DNA from: Bacteroidales bacterium
GTDB taxonomy: Bacteria > Bacteroidota > Bacteroidia > Bacteroidales > UBA932
Length of the DNA: 28,789 nucleotides
NCBI GenBank assembly: GCA_016285215.1
Contig: JAEEQI010000006.1
Coordinates: 1-28,789 of the forward strand
Direction: 5' to 3'
Part shown: in pieces, positions 1 to 7,726 of the stretch
How positions within the stretch are numbered: the stretch's first letter is position 1
Layout: every line of letters begins with the position of its first letter
The notes under the pieces: generated by a model
Database searches by the model: none
What the model saw: only the letters and a program-made list of their open reading frames with translations
What the model was told of the DNA's origin: nothing
Made by a program: the position numbers and the translations under genes

Positions 1-2
1 AG

Positions 3-365
3 GGCACATATTGCCCGCCTTCCGGCTACTTCGTGGCCGATGCCCAGTCGGAGGCCTTTGAAGTCTACGAAGCAGGCTTCCCTCCCAAAGAGAAGCATCT
101 GGCCCCCGGTCAACTTCCCCAGTTCTGCCAGAGCTGCGGCATGCCGCTTACTAAGGATGAAGACTGCGGCCGCAATGCCGACGGCAGCATCAACTTCGAC
201 TACTGTCAGTACTGTTTTCAAGGCGGCAAGTTCTTGCAGGAATGCACAATGGAGGAAATGATAGACCACTGCGCCCAGTTTGTGGACGAGGGAATGGTGG
301 AGATGATGCGCGGCTTCTTCCCGATGCTTAAACGCTGGAGGAAAGTCGGTCCGAATCATCAATAA
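3..365 (+). CDS. Zinc-ribbon protein, 3' part (5' end outside window)
   Basis: The frame is open to the left edge, so this is probably the C-terminal part of a longer protein. A GTG at 33 could start a 110-residue product, but codons in the same frame continue upstream to base 3. The clear domain is a four-cysteine zinc ribbon: CQSCGMPL, then an acidic/glycine stretch and DGS, then DYCQYCFQGG. This matches the 'putative zinc ribbon' family (zf-ribbon_2 type), which in Bacteroidales is often a small stand-alone protein or a C-terminal appendage. The TMEEMIDHCAQF segment and the FFPMLKRW ending are also typical of it. The cysteines probably bind zinc; the biological role is not known. What precedes the ribbon cannot be judged. 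The gene ends about 75 bases before a strong terminator. Confidence 0.75.
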   Translation, partial: GTYCPPSGYFVADAQSEAFEVYEAGFPPKEKHLAPGQLPQFCQSCGMPLTKDEDCGRNADGSINFDYCQYCFQGGKFLQECTMEEMIDHCAQFVDEGMVEMMRGFFPMLKRWRKVGPNHQ

Positions 366-438
366 GGTATTGTATTCTGAGCAGCCCCTCGATGAACGCG
401 AGGTTCGAGATTCGGAGTGTTTGGTCTACAAAGCTTTG

Positions 439-463
439 AAAACCAGCCTTTCCGGCTGGTTTT
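439..463 (+). terminator. Rho-independent terminator after the zinc-ribbon gene
   Basis: AAAACCAGCC (439-448), loop TTTCC, GGCTGGTTTT (454-463) form a perfect 10-bp stem followed by a T-rich stretch. It lies 73 bases after the stop codon of the zinc-ribbon gene. The flanking A and T runs would let it work in either direction. Confidence 0.85.
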
Positions 464-515
464 CTGCTTTGTGCGCTCAGGCAGGACCTTTTCCCCACGT
501 TACCCCATCCCCAAA

Positions 516-592
516 CCCCTTCCCTCGGGGAAGGGGCTGGCGGCAGAAGCCGCCTTGCGGGCCTGCAGGCCCTGTCGCTTCGCTCCGGAGTG
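516..592. repeat. Cluster of four back-to-back palindromes
   Basis: Four inverted repeats follow one another. CCCCTTCCC/GGGAAGGGG lies at 516-524 and 528-536 with loop TCG. GGCGGC/GCCGCC lies at 539-544 and 549-554 with loop AGAA. A perfect 14-bp palindrome GGGCCTGCAGGCCC lies at 559-572. CTCCGGAG lies at 583-590. No convincing gene covers the stretch 366-692. The 13-mer GTCGCTTCGCTCC at 574-586 recurs at 2811-2823, so this is probably a dispersed repetitive palindromic element rather than a terminator. Confidence 0.6.
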
Positions 593-609
593 CGTTTAGG
601 GTGTGTTCC

Positions 610-640
610 TTGGAGAATGTCGGAATAAATGCTATATTTG
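610..640 (+). promoter_or_regulatory. Predicted promoter of the fic gene
   Basis: TATATTTG at 633-640 matches the Bacteroidetes -7 consensus TAnnTTTG. A TTG at 610-612 lies 20 bases upstream, as expected for the -33 element. Transcription would begin near 647, about 46 bases before the ATG at 693. Confidence 0.6.
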
Positions 641-690
641 TGTCGGAATAAATGTCGGGATAAACGGCGGAATAAGATGACGGAATAGCA
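621..690 (+). repeat. Array of five CGGAATAA direct repeats (operator candidate)
   Basis: CGGAATAAAT at 621-630 and 644-653, CGGGATAAAC at 656-665, CGGAATAAGA at 668-677 and CGGAATAGCA at 681-690. Start-to-start distances are 23, 12, 12 and 13 bases, so the copies sit on a period of about 12 with one position skipped where the -7 box lies. The first copy is between the -33 and -7 boxes and the others lie between the predicted transcription start and the ATG. This is the layout expected of a repressor-binding array. Confidence 0.6.
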
Positions 691-692
691 CT

Positions 693-1667
693 ATGTACAG
701 ACCACCATTCACAGTATCGTCCAAGGCTATTAATCTGATTGCGAAGATTTTCAGCCAAATTGAGAGGTATGCTATCAAGATGGAGCAGGGGGATACATTG
801 CGGCTCAGAAAGGTCAATCGTATCAAAACCATCCATTCATCCCTGGCTATCGAAGGCAATAAACTGTCTGAAGGTGAAGTGCAGGCTATTCTGGAAGGGA
901 AGAAAGTCGTGGCTCCGTTGAAAGAGATCCAGGAAGTCAGGAATGCTATCAAGACCTATGAACTGTACCCCGAACTCAATCCATTCTCTGTCCAGGATCT
1001 TCTACTGGCACACGGAACGATGATGGCTGGTCTGGTGGATGAGGTGGGAATGTTCAGGAGTGGTGGCGTTGGTGTATTTGATGGAGATAAAGCCATTCAT
1101 ATTGCTCCTCCTGCTGATCGGGTGAAGGAACTGATGAAAGACCTGTTTACCTGGCTGGAGAACACTGACGACCACCTTCTTATCCGGAGTTGTGTGTTCC
1201 ATTACGAGTTTGAGTTCATCCATCCCTTTGCAGACGGGAATGGAAGGATAGGGCGTCTCTGGCAATCACTCATACTCGGCCAACTGAATCCCATCTTCGA
1301 GCATCTACCTGTGGAGAATATGGTCTATGCAAATCAGGAGGCTTACTACGACGCTATCAATAAGAGCTCGGATCTCGGTGATAGTAGCCCCTTCATCGAC
1401 TTCATGCTGGAGGAGATACTGAATGCTCTTGTCGGTCATCAGGGGAAATCCAATGCAGAGATAGCCGATGAAAAAGGACTCTACTATCAACACGAGAGAG
1501 TCCTGGGGTATCTTCGGGCTGACAGGCATATTTCGGCAGTGGCAATAGCAGCAAACCTTGGAATGAGTGCCCGGCAGGTGGAGAGAATACTTGCCGATTT
1601 AAAGAAGAAGGGCATCATTCGGCGGAAAGGTGCAAATAGAAACGGTTACTGGGAGGTGCTGGACTAA
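693..1667 (+). CDS. Fic-family protein with C-terminal winged-helix domain
   Basis: A 324-residue Fic (filamentation induced by cAMP) protein. Most active members transfer AMP from ATP to a hydroxyl side chain of a target protein. The core motif HPFADGNGR is at residues 177-185 with H177 as catalytic base, followed by IGR. An N-terminal (S/T)xxxE(G/N) motif is visible as S50-LAI-E54-G55, the inhibitory helix of class II Fic enzymes, whose glutamate blocks ATP positioning until it is displaced. The region after about residue 245 reads as a winged helix-turn-helix (AIAANLGMSARQVERILADLKKKGIIRR), common in Fic proteins that also bind DNA and autoregulate. ATG at 693 gives the family's usual length and lies just behind a promoter and repeat array. 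A truncated DUF1653 ORF begins 3 bases after the stop. The target protein is unknown. Full catalytic motif, so activity is likely. Confidence 0.92.
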   Translation: MYRPPFTVSSKAINLIAKIFSQIERYAIKMEQGDTLRLRKVNRIKTIHSSLAIEGNKLSEGEVQAILEGKKVVAPLKEIQEVRNAIKTYELYPELNPFSVQDLLLAHGTMMAGLVDEVGMFRSGGVGVFDGDKAIHIAPPADRVKELMKDLFTWLENTDDHLLIRSCVFHYEFEFIHPFADGNGRIGRLWQSLILGQLNPIFEHLPVENMVYANQEAYYDAINKSSDLGDSSPFIDFMLEEILNALVGHQGKSNAEIADEKGLYYQHERVLGYLRADRHISAVAIAANLGMSARQVERILADLKKKGIIRRKGANRNGYWEVLD

Positions 1668-1669
1668 TT

Positions 1670-1792
1670 ATGGCAGACTATTACAGACATTTCAAAGGTG
1701 ACAAGTACAAGCTTCTGGGGATTGCAAAGGATAGCGAGACTCAGGAAAAGATGGTCGTTTATCAGGCCTTTGGTTACTTCTTGGCAAAATAA
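1670..1792 (+). pseudogene. Truncated DUF1653 gene
   Basis: ATG at 1670 begins a 40-codon frame, two bases after the fic stop codon. Residues 4-33 (YYRHFKGDKYKLLGIAKDSE, then TQEKMVVYQA) match the start of the DUF1653 family, a small domain of unknown function with consensus around YRHFKG, GxAxHSET and VVYxALYG. After YQA the expected YGD...WVRP segment is missing and the frame runs GYFLAK and stops. Family members are usually around 70 residues, so roughly the C-terminal half is lost. The break lies 22 bases before the start of the next gene. It may mark a recombination junction at the end of a Fic/DUF1653 cassette. Whether a peptide is still made is unknown. Confidence 0.7.
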
Positions 1793-1814
1793 GTTGTGTT
1801 TAATTCTTGAACTC

Positions 1815-2747
1815 GTGAATAAATTTGCACTTTTTTTCTGCATCCTCTTCGCGGGGCTGTCAGCTGCCGCCCAGGAGACTTATATGTACGCAGAACGGGA
1901 CACCTGCTCCCTCTATCTGGATATCTATCGGCCCACCGCGGGCTCCAAGACCGAGTTTGACGGCAAGGCCAAGCCCACTGTCATCTTTGTGTTCGGCGGC
2001 GGATTCATCATGGGTGAACGCAACGAAGCGTTCATGCAGCCGTGGTTCCAGCGCCTGAATGACAATGGCTACACCGTGGTCGCCATCGACTACCGCCTGG
2101 GTATGAAAGGGTATAATGTAGGGAAAGGACTGAGCAGCTCCTTTAAGGCCGGCGAGCAGTTTGTCATCGCCCAGCAGATGGGCGTGGAGGATCTGTTCAG
2201 CGCCATCTCCTTCCTGGACGAGAGCAGCGAGGAACTGGGCATTGACACAGGTAACCTGGTGGTCGCGGGCAGCTCGGCCGGAGCCATCATCGCACAGGCC
2301 GCCGAGTACGACATCGTCTGCGGCCGCACCGAAGGGCTGCCCAAGGGCTTCCAGTTCAAGGGCGTGATGTCCTTCGCCGGCGCCGTGATCAGCGTCAAGG
2401 GTGCGCCGGAGTATCCCTCGGCCCCCTGCCCGGTGCTCATGTTACATGGTACGGCCGACCAGGCGGTGGCCTACACCAAGTTCGGCGCCGTGGGACGCGG
2501 CATCTGGGGCAGCGATTTCCTGGCCGCCCAGTGGAGCAGGAAGCGTTACACCGGCTGGTGCATCTACCGTTTCAAGGACCGCACGCACGACGTGGCCGGC
2601 TACATGAACTACCTGTGGGATATCGAGCAGGCCTTCCTGGAGAAGAACGTCATCCAGGGCACCGCCCGCACGGTGGACGCCATGATAGACGATCCCTCCC
2701 TCCCGTCCTGGGGAACAGTAACTCTGGATTCTATCTATAAAAAATAA
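1815..2747 (+). CDS. Secreted alpha/beta hydrolase (esterase/lipase type)
   Basis: I start it at the GTG at 1815, giving 310 residues, because the product then opens with a signal peptide (NKFALFFCILFAGLSAAAQ). The longer frame from 1698 overlaps the DUF1653 remnant and adds 39 basic residues that do not look like a leader. An oxyanion-hole segment FGGGF is at residues 60-64. The nucleophile elbow is GSSAG with S154, the acid is probably D215 in HGTADQ, and the base is H258 in RTHDV. This is the layout of bacterial esterases/acylaminoacyl-peptidase-like hydrolases (BD-FAE or carboxylesterase type). It probably acts in the periplasm or at the cell surface on an ester such as an acylated sugar; the substrate cannot be read from sequence. 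It ends about 120 bases before a convergent fructokinase gene. Confidence 0.8.
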   Translation: MNKFALFFCILFAGLSAAAQETYMYAERDTCSLYLDIYRPTAGSKTEFDGKAKPTVIFVFGGGFIMGERNEAFMQPWFQRLNDNGYTVVAIDYRLGMKGYNVGKGLSSSFKAGEQFVIAQQMGVEDLFSAISFLDESSEELGIDTGNLVVAGSSAGAIIAQAAEYDIVCGRTEGLPKGFQFKGVMSFAGAVISVKGAPEYPSAPCPVLMLHGTADQAVAYTKFGAVGRGIWGSDFLAAQWSRKRYTGWCIYRFKDRTHDVAGYMNYLWDIEQAFLEKNVIQGTARTVDAMIDDPSLPSWGTVTLDSIYKK

Positions 2748-2783
2748 TACTACAGATTCAACGCGTGGGTGTTCTTCTTAACC

Positions 2784-2842
2784 GGGGGCCTAATCCCCCA
2801 GACCCCCTGGGTCGCTTCGCTCCATAAAGTAGCCCGGAGGGG
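2784..2842. repeat. Palindromic intergenic element between convergent genes
   Basis: GGGGG/CCCCC at 2784-2788 and 2795-2799. A second hairpin pairs CCCCT-GGG (2804-2811) with CCC-GG-AGGGG (2833-2842). Its loop contains GTCGCTTCGCTCC (2811-2823), identical to 574-586 in the palindrome cluster before the fic gene. It may serve as a terminator for the two converging genes, but neither strand has a T-tract. Confidence 0.45.
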
Positions 2843-2865
2843 AATACCGACCTTCAGGACGGCCG

Positions 2866-3735
2866 TTATTTCAACGACTCGGGGATTTGTGGCATAGCGC
2901 CTTCGCAGGTGCATACGTAGGCAGACACTTCTACGGCCGTTTTGTGGGCCTCCGGAATGGTTTTCCCGTTGAGGATGGAGCCGATGAACGATCCGGTGAA
3001 GGAATCGCCGGCGCCCACCGTATCGGCCACCTGCACCTTGGGCGTCTCCAGGAAGGACATACCTCCGTCATAGAAGACATAGCTGCCGTTGGTGCCGCAG
3101 GTGAGGATGAGCATCTTCAGGTCGTACTCCTTGATGATGAGGCGGCACTTCTCTTCCAGCGCCAGACCGGGATATTCGAACAGGCGTGAGATAATCACCA
3201 GTTCCTCGTCATTAATCTTGAGAATATCACAGCGGCGGAAGGACTCCTCCAGCACTTCCTTGTTGTAGAAGTCCTGGCGCAGGTTGATGTCGAACACTTT
3301 CAGACAGTCCTCAGGAACGGCGTCCAGGAACCAGCCGATGGTTTCCCGCGACACGGCACTGCGCTGCGCCAATGAACCGAAGCACACGGCCTTGCAGTCT
3401 GCCGCTATGGCGGCTAGTTCCTTGGTATAGGGAATGTTGTCCCAAGCGACCTCCTTCTTAATCTCATATTGCGGAACGCCCTGTGTATCCAGCGTAACCT
3501 GTACTGTTCCGGTAGGATAGTCAACCCGGTTCAGGTGATACGTAAGGGCGTGGGCCTCCAGGGCCTCTACGATTTCCTCTCCCAGTGCATCATGCCCGAT
3601 GGCGCTGATGGTCATCCCTTCCAGGCCGAACTGGCGGGCGTGGTAGGCAAAATTGGCGGGTGCTCCACCCAGTTTCTTGCCGCCGGGAAGCATATCCCAA
3701 AGTGCTTCACCAATTCCTATAACGTATTTTCCCAT
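2866..3735 (-). CDS. Fructokinase, PfkB family
   Basis: A 289-residue ribokinase/PfkB-family sugar kinase, predicted to phosphorylate cytoplasmic fructose with ATP. The N-terminal sugar-binding region has GGAPANFA at residues 23-30. The C-terminal signature is DTVGAGDSF at residues 238-246, with D244 as catalytic base and the anion hole formed by the GAGD segment. The segment NDEE at 175-178 is also typical of the family. Length is normal for bacterial fructokinases. It is the last gene of a minus-strand operon: the transporter stop is 2 bases upstream of this ATG, and a secreted GH32 enzyme is first. That context favours fructose over other ketoses or ribose. The same trio occurs in the fructan locus of Bacteroides thetaiotaomicron. 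Specificity is inferred from context. Confidence 0.9.
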   Translation of the reverse strand: MGKYVIGIGEALWDMLPGGKKLGGAPANFAYHARQFGLEGMTISAIGHDALGEEIVEALEAHALTYHLNRVDYPTGTVQVTLDTQGVPQYEIKKEVAWDNIPYTKELAAIAADCKAVCFGSLAQRSAVSRETIGWFLDAVPEDCLKVFDINLRQDFYNKEVLEESFRRCDILKINDEELVIISRLFEYPGLALEEKCRLIIKEYDLKMLILTCGTNGSYVFYDGGMSFLETPKVQVADTVGAGDSFTGSFIGSILNGKTIPEAHKTAVEVSAYVCTCEGAMPQIPESLK

Positions 3736-3737
3736 AA

Positions 3738-4889
3738 TTATTTCCGAATCTTAGTCATATAATAGAATAGGTACACCACACCAATGGCCATTATGGCCAC
3801 TGCACCGGCCTGGCCCACGGCGTCGGAGGCGAAGCCCATCAGCAGCGGGAATATGGTACCGCCGAACAGTCCCATAATCATAAGACCGCTCACCTCGTTT
3901 TGTTTCTGAGGAACGGCCAGCAGGGCCTGGGAGAATACCATAGAGAAAATGTTGGAGTTACCAAATCCCACCAGAGCAATGGCCACATAAAGCATCACCT
4001 TGCTGGTCCCTATGAACATTCCGCACATAGAAAGCGCCATCAGAATCACGCTCACCAGGAAGAACTTGCGGTGGTTGAACTTAGCCAGGATAAAAGAACC
4101 GGACAGGCAGCCTATGGTGCGGAAGATAAAGTACAGACTGGTGGCAAAGCCGGCTTCGGTGAGCGTCATGCCCACGCGCTCCATCAGGAGCTTGGGCGCA
4201 GTGGTGTTGGTGCCCACATCAATGCCTACATGGCACATGATGCCGAGGAAACTCAGCAGCACGATGGGTTTGCCCAGCAGCTTGAAACAGGCTACAAAGC
4301 CGGAAGCCTTGTCGGCCACCTGCTCGCGCTCGATGGGCGTTACCAGAAGCAGAATGGAAGCCAGGATGCCAATGATTCCGTAGATGGGGAACAGCACCCT
4401 CCAACCCAGGTCGAAGGTAGGCAGCACTGCCGTAGCACCCCACATGGCAATGTAAGGTGCCATGAAGGAGGCGATGGCCTTCACAAACTGGCCGAAAGTC
4501 ATGGTACTGGCCAACTTGTCGCCCTTGATTACGTTGGTGATGAGCGGGTTTAGAGAAGTCTGCATGAGTGCATTGCCTATGCCCAGCAGCGAGAATGCGG
4601 CCAGCATCAGTCCGTAGCTTTCCCCAAAGATGGGAAGGATGAGGGAGATTACCGTCACGGCCAGTGACAGCAGTACAGTGTTCTTTCGGCCTATCCGGTT
4701 CATCAGGATGCCCGTGGGTACGGAGAAAATCAGGAACCAGAAGAAGACAAGGGAAGGGAAAATATTGGCGGCAGCATCCGTGAGCTGGAGGTCTGCCTGC
4801 ACATAGTTGGAGGCGATGCCCACGAGGTCCACGAACCCCATGGCGAAGAAGCAGAGCATCACCGGAACCAGTTGCAGTTTCTTGTTCAT
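3738..4889 (-). CDS. MFS sugar transporter (probable fructose importer)
   Basis: A 383-residue inner-membrane protein with about 12 hydrophobic helices spread over its length and a positively charged loop after helix 2 (MNRIGRKN, a major facilitator superfamily signature). It resembles the MFS sugar permeases, including fucose-permease-like importers, found in Bacteroidetes polysaccharide utilization loci. It lies between the GH32 gene (6 bases upstream) and the fructokinase gene (2 bases downstream), so it most likely imports fructose released by the GH32 enzyme. The start at 4889 gives a short polar N-terminus leading into helix 1 (VPVMLCFFAMGFVDLVGIAS). Family assignment is firm; the fructose specificity is inferred from the operon. 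Confidence 0.85.
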   Translation of the reverse strand: MNKKLQLVPVMLCFFAMGFVDLVGIASNYVQADLQLTDAAANIFPSLVFFWFLIFSVPTGILMNRIGRKNTVLLSLAVTVISLILPIFGESYGLMLAAFSLLGIGNALMQTSLNPLITNVIKGDKLASTMTFGQFVKAIASFMAPYIAMWGATAVLPTFDLGWRVLFPIYGIIGILASILLLVTPIEREQVADKASGFVACFKLLGKPIVLLSFLGIMCHVGIDVGTNTTAPKLLMERVGMTLTEAGFATSLYFIFRTIGCLSGSFILAKFNHRKFFLVSVILMALSMCGMFIGTSKVMLYVAIALVGFGNSNIFSMVFSQALLAVPQKQNEVSGLMIMGLFGGTIFPLLMGFASDAVGQAGAVAIMAIGVVYLFYYMTKIRK

Positions 4890-4895
4890 ACCGTA

Positions 4896-6602
4896 TTATT
4901 CTGTGATTTCGTAAATGGTGGCTTTACCACCGGTCACTTTCAATGTGTTGTAAGGTTCGCTGGGGAACACCAGGTTGGTCATAGCCATTCGGCCCTGGGT
5001 ATCAAAAGCCTCCACGCTGCACTTGTCCAGGAAAATCCGGAGCTGTTTCATCTCTCCGCGGACGGGCGCTGTCGTTACGCAGGGGAAGGCCTCGCTGAAG
5101 ACTACATAACTTTGCGGGCGGTCCATAGAGAAGGTACGGGCCTCGGGGTCGTACTTCATCACCACTTTTTCGCCCCTGGAATTGGCCAGGGTAATCTCTG
5201 CCGGGCCACCCTTCAGCTCCACCACAATCTCGCAGGCCTGGGGCAGTTTCTTCACCGCCTTTCCGCGCAGTTGCAGCAATTCGCGGGAAGGAGTCACTCC
5301 ACAGTAATACTCTCCCTCATACATATACAGGTCCAGATCGCGTGGAACGCTGTTGGCACTGCGGAACTGCGTAGTAGGTACCTGATTGCCATACTGCCAG
5401 TTGGACATCCAGGCCAGGGCTATCTTTCGGCCGTCCGGCGCATTGTCGAAGGTGACGGTAGCATAGTGGTCCTTGCCGTAATCCATCCAGCGGGTATCCT
5501 TCTGCGTACAGGTGAATTTGTGGCCGTCGAAATCGCCCACGAAGTATTGGGTCGCACTGCCGCCATACGGACCGCCCGGGTTGATGTTGCAAATGAGCAG
5601 CCACTTCTGCTTGTCGGTACCTCTGACCGGGAGCTTCATCAGGTCCGGGCACTCCCACACGCCATCGTGATTGCCAAATCCCTTGCCGAAGGAGCTCTCA
5701 AAGGTCCAGTCCGTGAGATCATCGGAGGAATAGATCCACATTTCATCTCCGGCCGCCAGAATCAGGTTCCATTTCTGGATATCGGGGTTCCAGAAAGCTT
5801 TAGGGTCGCGAAAATCCGTCCGTGAGCTCACCAGGACCGGATTGTTGGCGTACTTGGTAAAGGTCTCCCCGTCATTGGTAGAAACGGCCATACACTGAAC
5901 CTGGCTCCTGCCGTTTGAGGTATAGAAAGCCACTACGCGGTTGTTTTTCTTGTCCACCACACAGGAACCGCTGAAGATGGTTCCCAAGGCATCGGGCTCG
6001 ATGGCGGCCGGCTGCTCTTCCCAGTGAGTGAGATCCGTGGAGGTGCTGTGTCCCCAAGTCATATTCTCCCACGTGGAGCCATAGGGGTTCCACTGGTAGA
6101 ATACGTGGTAAACACCGTCTTTGTAGAACATACCGTTGGGGTCGTTCATCCAGCCATAGGAAGGCGTATGATGGTACAACGGGCGGTACGTCTCGCGGTT
6201 GGCTGTGTCAAAAGAATCGGCCTGAGGCGTTTCCTTCCAGCAGATGAAGTCCTTCATAGAGCCGGTATTACGCCGGTTTCCGTGAAAAGTGATATCCAGC
6301 AGCAGACTGGCCTGGTCAAAACGCTGGATATCCAGCGGGACATAATAATCAACCTGGTCCACGGCCAGTCGTACGTTCAGGGACTGGAGTTGCCGGTTAT
6401 CGGCCATCACCACAATGGTGGCCAGGTCTTCCCGTTCCTGAACGGGCAACAGCAGATACTTGTGATTCACCTGCACCCGCTGATGGGCGTGATTTGTACC
6501 CAACTGCTGCTGGCTCTGAGCACGGGTTGGGAGTTCCGTCAGGAGAGCCGCCGCAAGGACCGCTCCCATAGCGAAAAATACATTTTTGAGAAGGTTCTTC
6601 AT
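4896..6602 (-). CDS. Secreted GH32 beta-fructosidase (exo-levanase/inulinase/invertase type)
   Basis: A 568-residue enzyme with a signal peptide (MKNLLKNVFFAMGAVLAAALL...). Residues about 35-125 form the extra N-terminal beta domain (DUF4980 type) frequent in Bacteroidales GH32 proteins. The five-bladed propeller follows. All three active-site motifs are present: WMNDPNG at 151-157 with nucleophile D154, RDP at 265-267 with transition-state stabiliser D266, and ECPD at 317-320 with acid/base E317. The C-terminal beta-sandwich ends with the usual SVEAF segment (DKCSVEAFDTQG). It should release terminal fructose from levan, inulin or sucrose in the periplasm or at the surface. It is first in an operon with a sugar MFS transporter and a fructokinase. 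The linkage preferred cannot be decided from sequence. Confidence 0.95.
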   Translation of the reverse strand: MKNLLKNVFFAMGAVLAAALLTELPTRAQSQQQLGTNHAHQRVQVNHKYLLLPVQEREDLATIVVMADNRQLQSLNVRLAVDQVDYYVPLDIQRFDQASLLLDITFHGNRRNTGSMKDFICWKETPQADSFDTANRETYRPLYHHTPSYGWMNDPNGMFYKDGVYHVFYQWNPYGSTWENMTWGHSTSTDLTHWEEQPAAIEPDALGTIFSGSCVVDKKNNRVVAFYTSNGRSQVQCMAVSTNDGETFTKYANNPVLVSSRTDFRDPKAFWNPDIQKWNLILAAGDEMWIYSSDDLTDWTFESSFGKGFGNHDGVWECPDLMKLPVRGTDKQKWLLICNINPGGPYGGSATQYFVGDFDGHKFTCTQKDTRWMDYGKDHYATVTFDNAPDGRKIALAWMSNWQYGNQVPTTQFRSANSVPRDLDLYMYEGEYYCGVTPSRELLQLRGKAVKKLPQACEIVVELKGGPAEITLANSRGEKVVMKYDPEARTFSMDRPQSYVVFSEAFPCVTTAPVRGEMKQLRIFLDKCSVEAFDTQGRMAMTNLVFPSEPYNTLKVTGGKATIYEITE

Positions 6603-6625
6603 AACTGGAAAAATGCGTACTTTTA

Positions 6626-6656
6626 CAAAAATAGCAAGTTTTTTCAGTATCGGAAA
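6626..6656 (-). promoter_or_regulatory. Predicted promoter of the fructan operon
   Basis: On the minus strand TATTTTTG (plus positions 6626-6633) matches TAnnTTTG and lies 23 bases before the GH32 ATG. The -33 region is weak (TTTTCC about 18 bases upstream), which would fit a promoter that needs an activator. Confidence 0.5.
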
Positions 6657-6719
6657 ACCTTCACGTCTTCACCGTCTCATCCAATAGGGTTATTCCGGGA
6701 TTTTCATTAACTTCGCAGT

Positions 6720-7598
6720 ATGAGAATCGAAGAAGGATATATGCCCTTTATGGGGTACAAGACGTATTACCGGGTGGTGGGGGAGCCCTCCAGGGAGCGT
6801 AAGCCCCTGCTGCTTTTGCACGGCGGACCGGGCAGTACGCACAATTACTTTGAGGTATTGGATGAGATAGCCCATACGGGCCGACAGGTAATCTCCTACG
6901 ACCAGCTTGGCTGCGGCAACTCGTATCTGGACGGGCATCCGGAACTGTGGACGCAGGAAACCTGGATGAACGAGCTCATAGCGCTGCGGGAGTACCTTCA
7001 CCTGGACCAGTTCCATATTCTGGGACAGTCTTGGGGCGGTATGCTCATCATCGCCTACCTTATAGAGAAGAAGCCCGAAGGGGTCTCTTCGGCCATTATC
7101 TCCAGCGGACATCCTTCTTCCAGCCTCTGGGCCAGCGAGCAGCACCGGATGATTGGCCTTATGCCCAAGGAGGACCAGGAGGCCATCAAAAGGGCCGAAG
7201 AAACCGGCCAATTTGACGACCCCGCCTACCTCCGGGCCAACGACCGCTTTATGGAACTGCACTGCGCCAGCATTGACGAGAACAGTCCCGAGTGCGTGAG
7301 AAGGCCCAAGCGCTTTGGCAACGAGGCCTATCTGTATGGCTGGGGCCCCAACGAGTATGTTCCCACGGGAAGTCTGGGAGACTTTGAGTACATAGACCGC
7401 CTGGGCGAGATTAAGACCCCTTGCCTGATTTTCAGCGGAACGGAAGATCTTTGCACCCCTGCGGTGGCCCGCGCTATGTATGAAGGCATCCCCGGAAGCC
7501 GCTGGGAACTGATGGAAGGCGCCCGTCATATGTGCTTCGTGGACCGCCACGAGGACTATTGCCGCATCCTGAGCTCCTGGCTGGAGCAGCACGACTAG
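6720..7598 (+). CDS. Proline iminopeptidase-like alpha/beta hydrolase
   Basis: A 292-residue cytoplasmic protein with no signal peptide. It has the S33-family features: HGGPG oxyanion segment at 34-38, nucleophile elbow GQSWGG at 102-107 with S104, probable acid D243 in GTEDL and base H270 in GARHMC. The stretch SYDQLGCGNS is also characteristic. The family removes N-terminal proline or other residues from short peptides, and some members act as amino-acid amidases. It is divergent from the GH32 operon, with 117 bases between the two start codons. A near-match to the -7 box (TAACTTCG, 6708-6715) lies only 4 bases before the ATG, so the leader would be extremely short or absent. It has no evident link to fructan use. 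A terminator follows at 7619. Confidence 0.88.
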   Translation: MRIEEGYMPFMGYKTYYRVVGEPSRERKPLLLLHGGPGSTHNYFEVLDEIAHTGRQVISYDQLGCGNSYLDGHPELWTQETWMNELIALREYLHLDQFHILGQSWGGMLIIAYLIEKKPEGVSSAIISSGHPSSSLWASEQHRMIGLMPKEDQEAIKRAEETGQFDDPAYLRANDRFMELHCASIDENSPECVRRPKRFGNEAYLYGWGPNEYVPTGSLGDFEYIDRLGEIKTPCLIFSGTEDLCTPAVARAMYEGIPGSRWELMEGARHMCFVDRHEDYCRILSSWLEQHD

Positions 7599-7618
7599 AC
7601 CATATTTATAATATATAT

Positions 7619-7650
7619 AGGGACGTCCGTACAAACGGTCGTCCCTAATT
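7619..7650 (+). terminator. Terminator after the iminopeptidase gene
   Basis: AGGGACG-T-CCGT (7619-7630), loop ACAA, ACGG-T-CGTCCCT (7635-7646): an 11-bp stem with one T-T mismatch, followed by AATTTATT. It separates the iminopeptidase gene from the susC promoter region. Confidence 0.75.
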
Positions 7651-7668
7651 TATTGTCTATAAATGGGC

Positions 7669-7702
7669 TACGCAAATTGAGAGTAAGAATACGCAATTTG
7701 AG
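7669..7702 (+). promoter_or_regulatory. Direct repeat upstream of susC (activator-site candidate)
   Basis: TACGCAAATTGAG (7669-7681) and TACGCAATTTGAG (7690-7702) are 13-mers differing at one base, 21 bases apart, or two helical turns. They lie some 25-58 bases upstream of the -7 box, where a dimeric activator would bind. Confidence 0.55.
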
Positions 7703-7726
7703 CTAAATCTAATACTTTTTCCGTGA

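Noticed and set aside
370..651. Short ORFs between the zinc-ribbon gene and fic (93 and 60 codons, and minus-strand frames)
   Set aside because: They run through a terminator and palindromes, have no recognisable protein features, and the minus-strand FIPT repeats only reflect the CGGAATAA array.
621..690. The CGGAATAA array as a CRISPR or replication-origin iteron set
   Set aside because: Units are about 12 bases with no spacers, and no cas or rep gene is nearby; a promoter operator fits better.
1698..1814. N-terminal extension of the secreted hydrolase starting at 1698
   Set aside because: It overlaps the DUF1653 remnant in another frame and would bury the signal peptide that begins at 1815.
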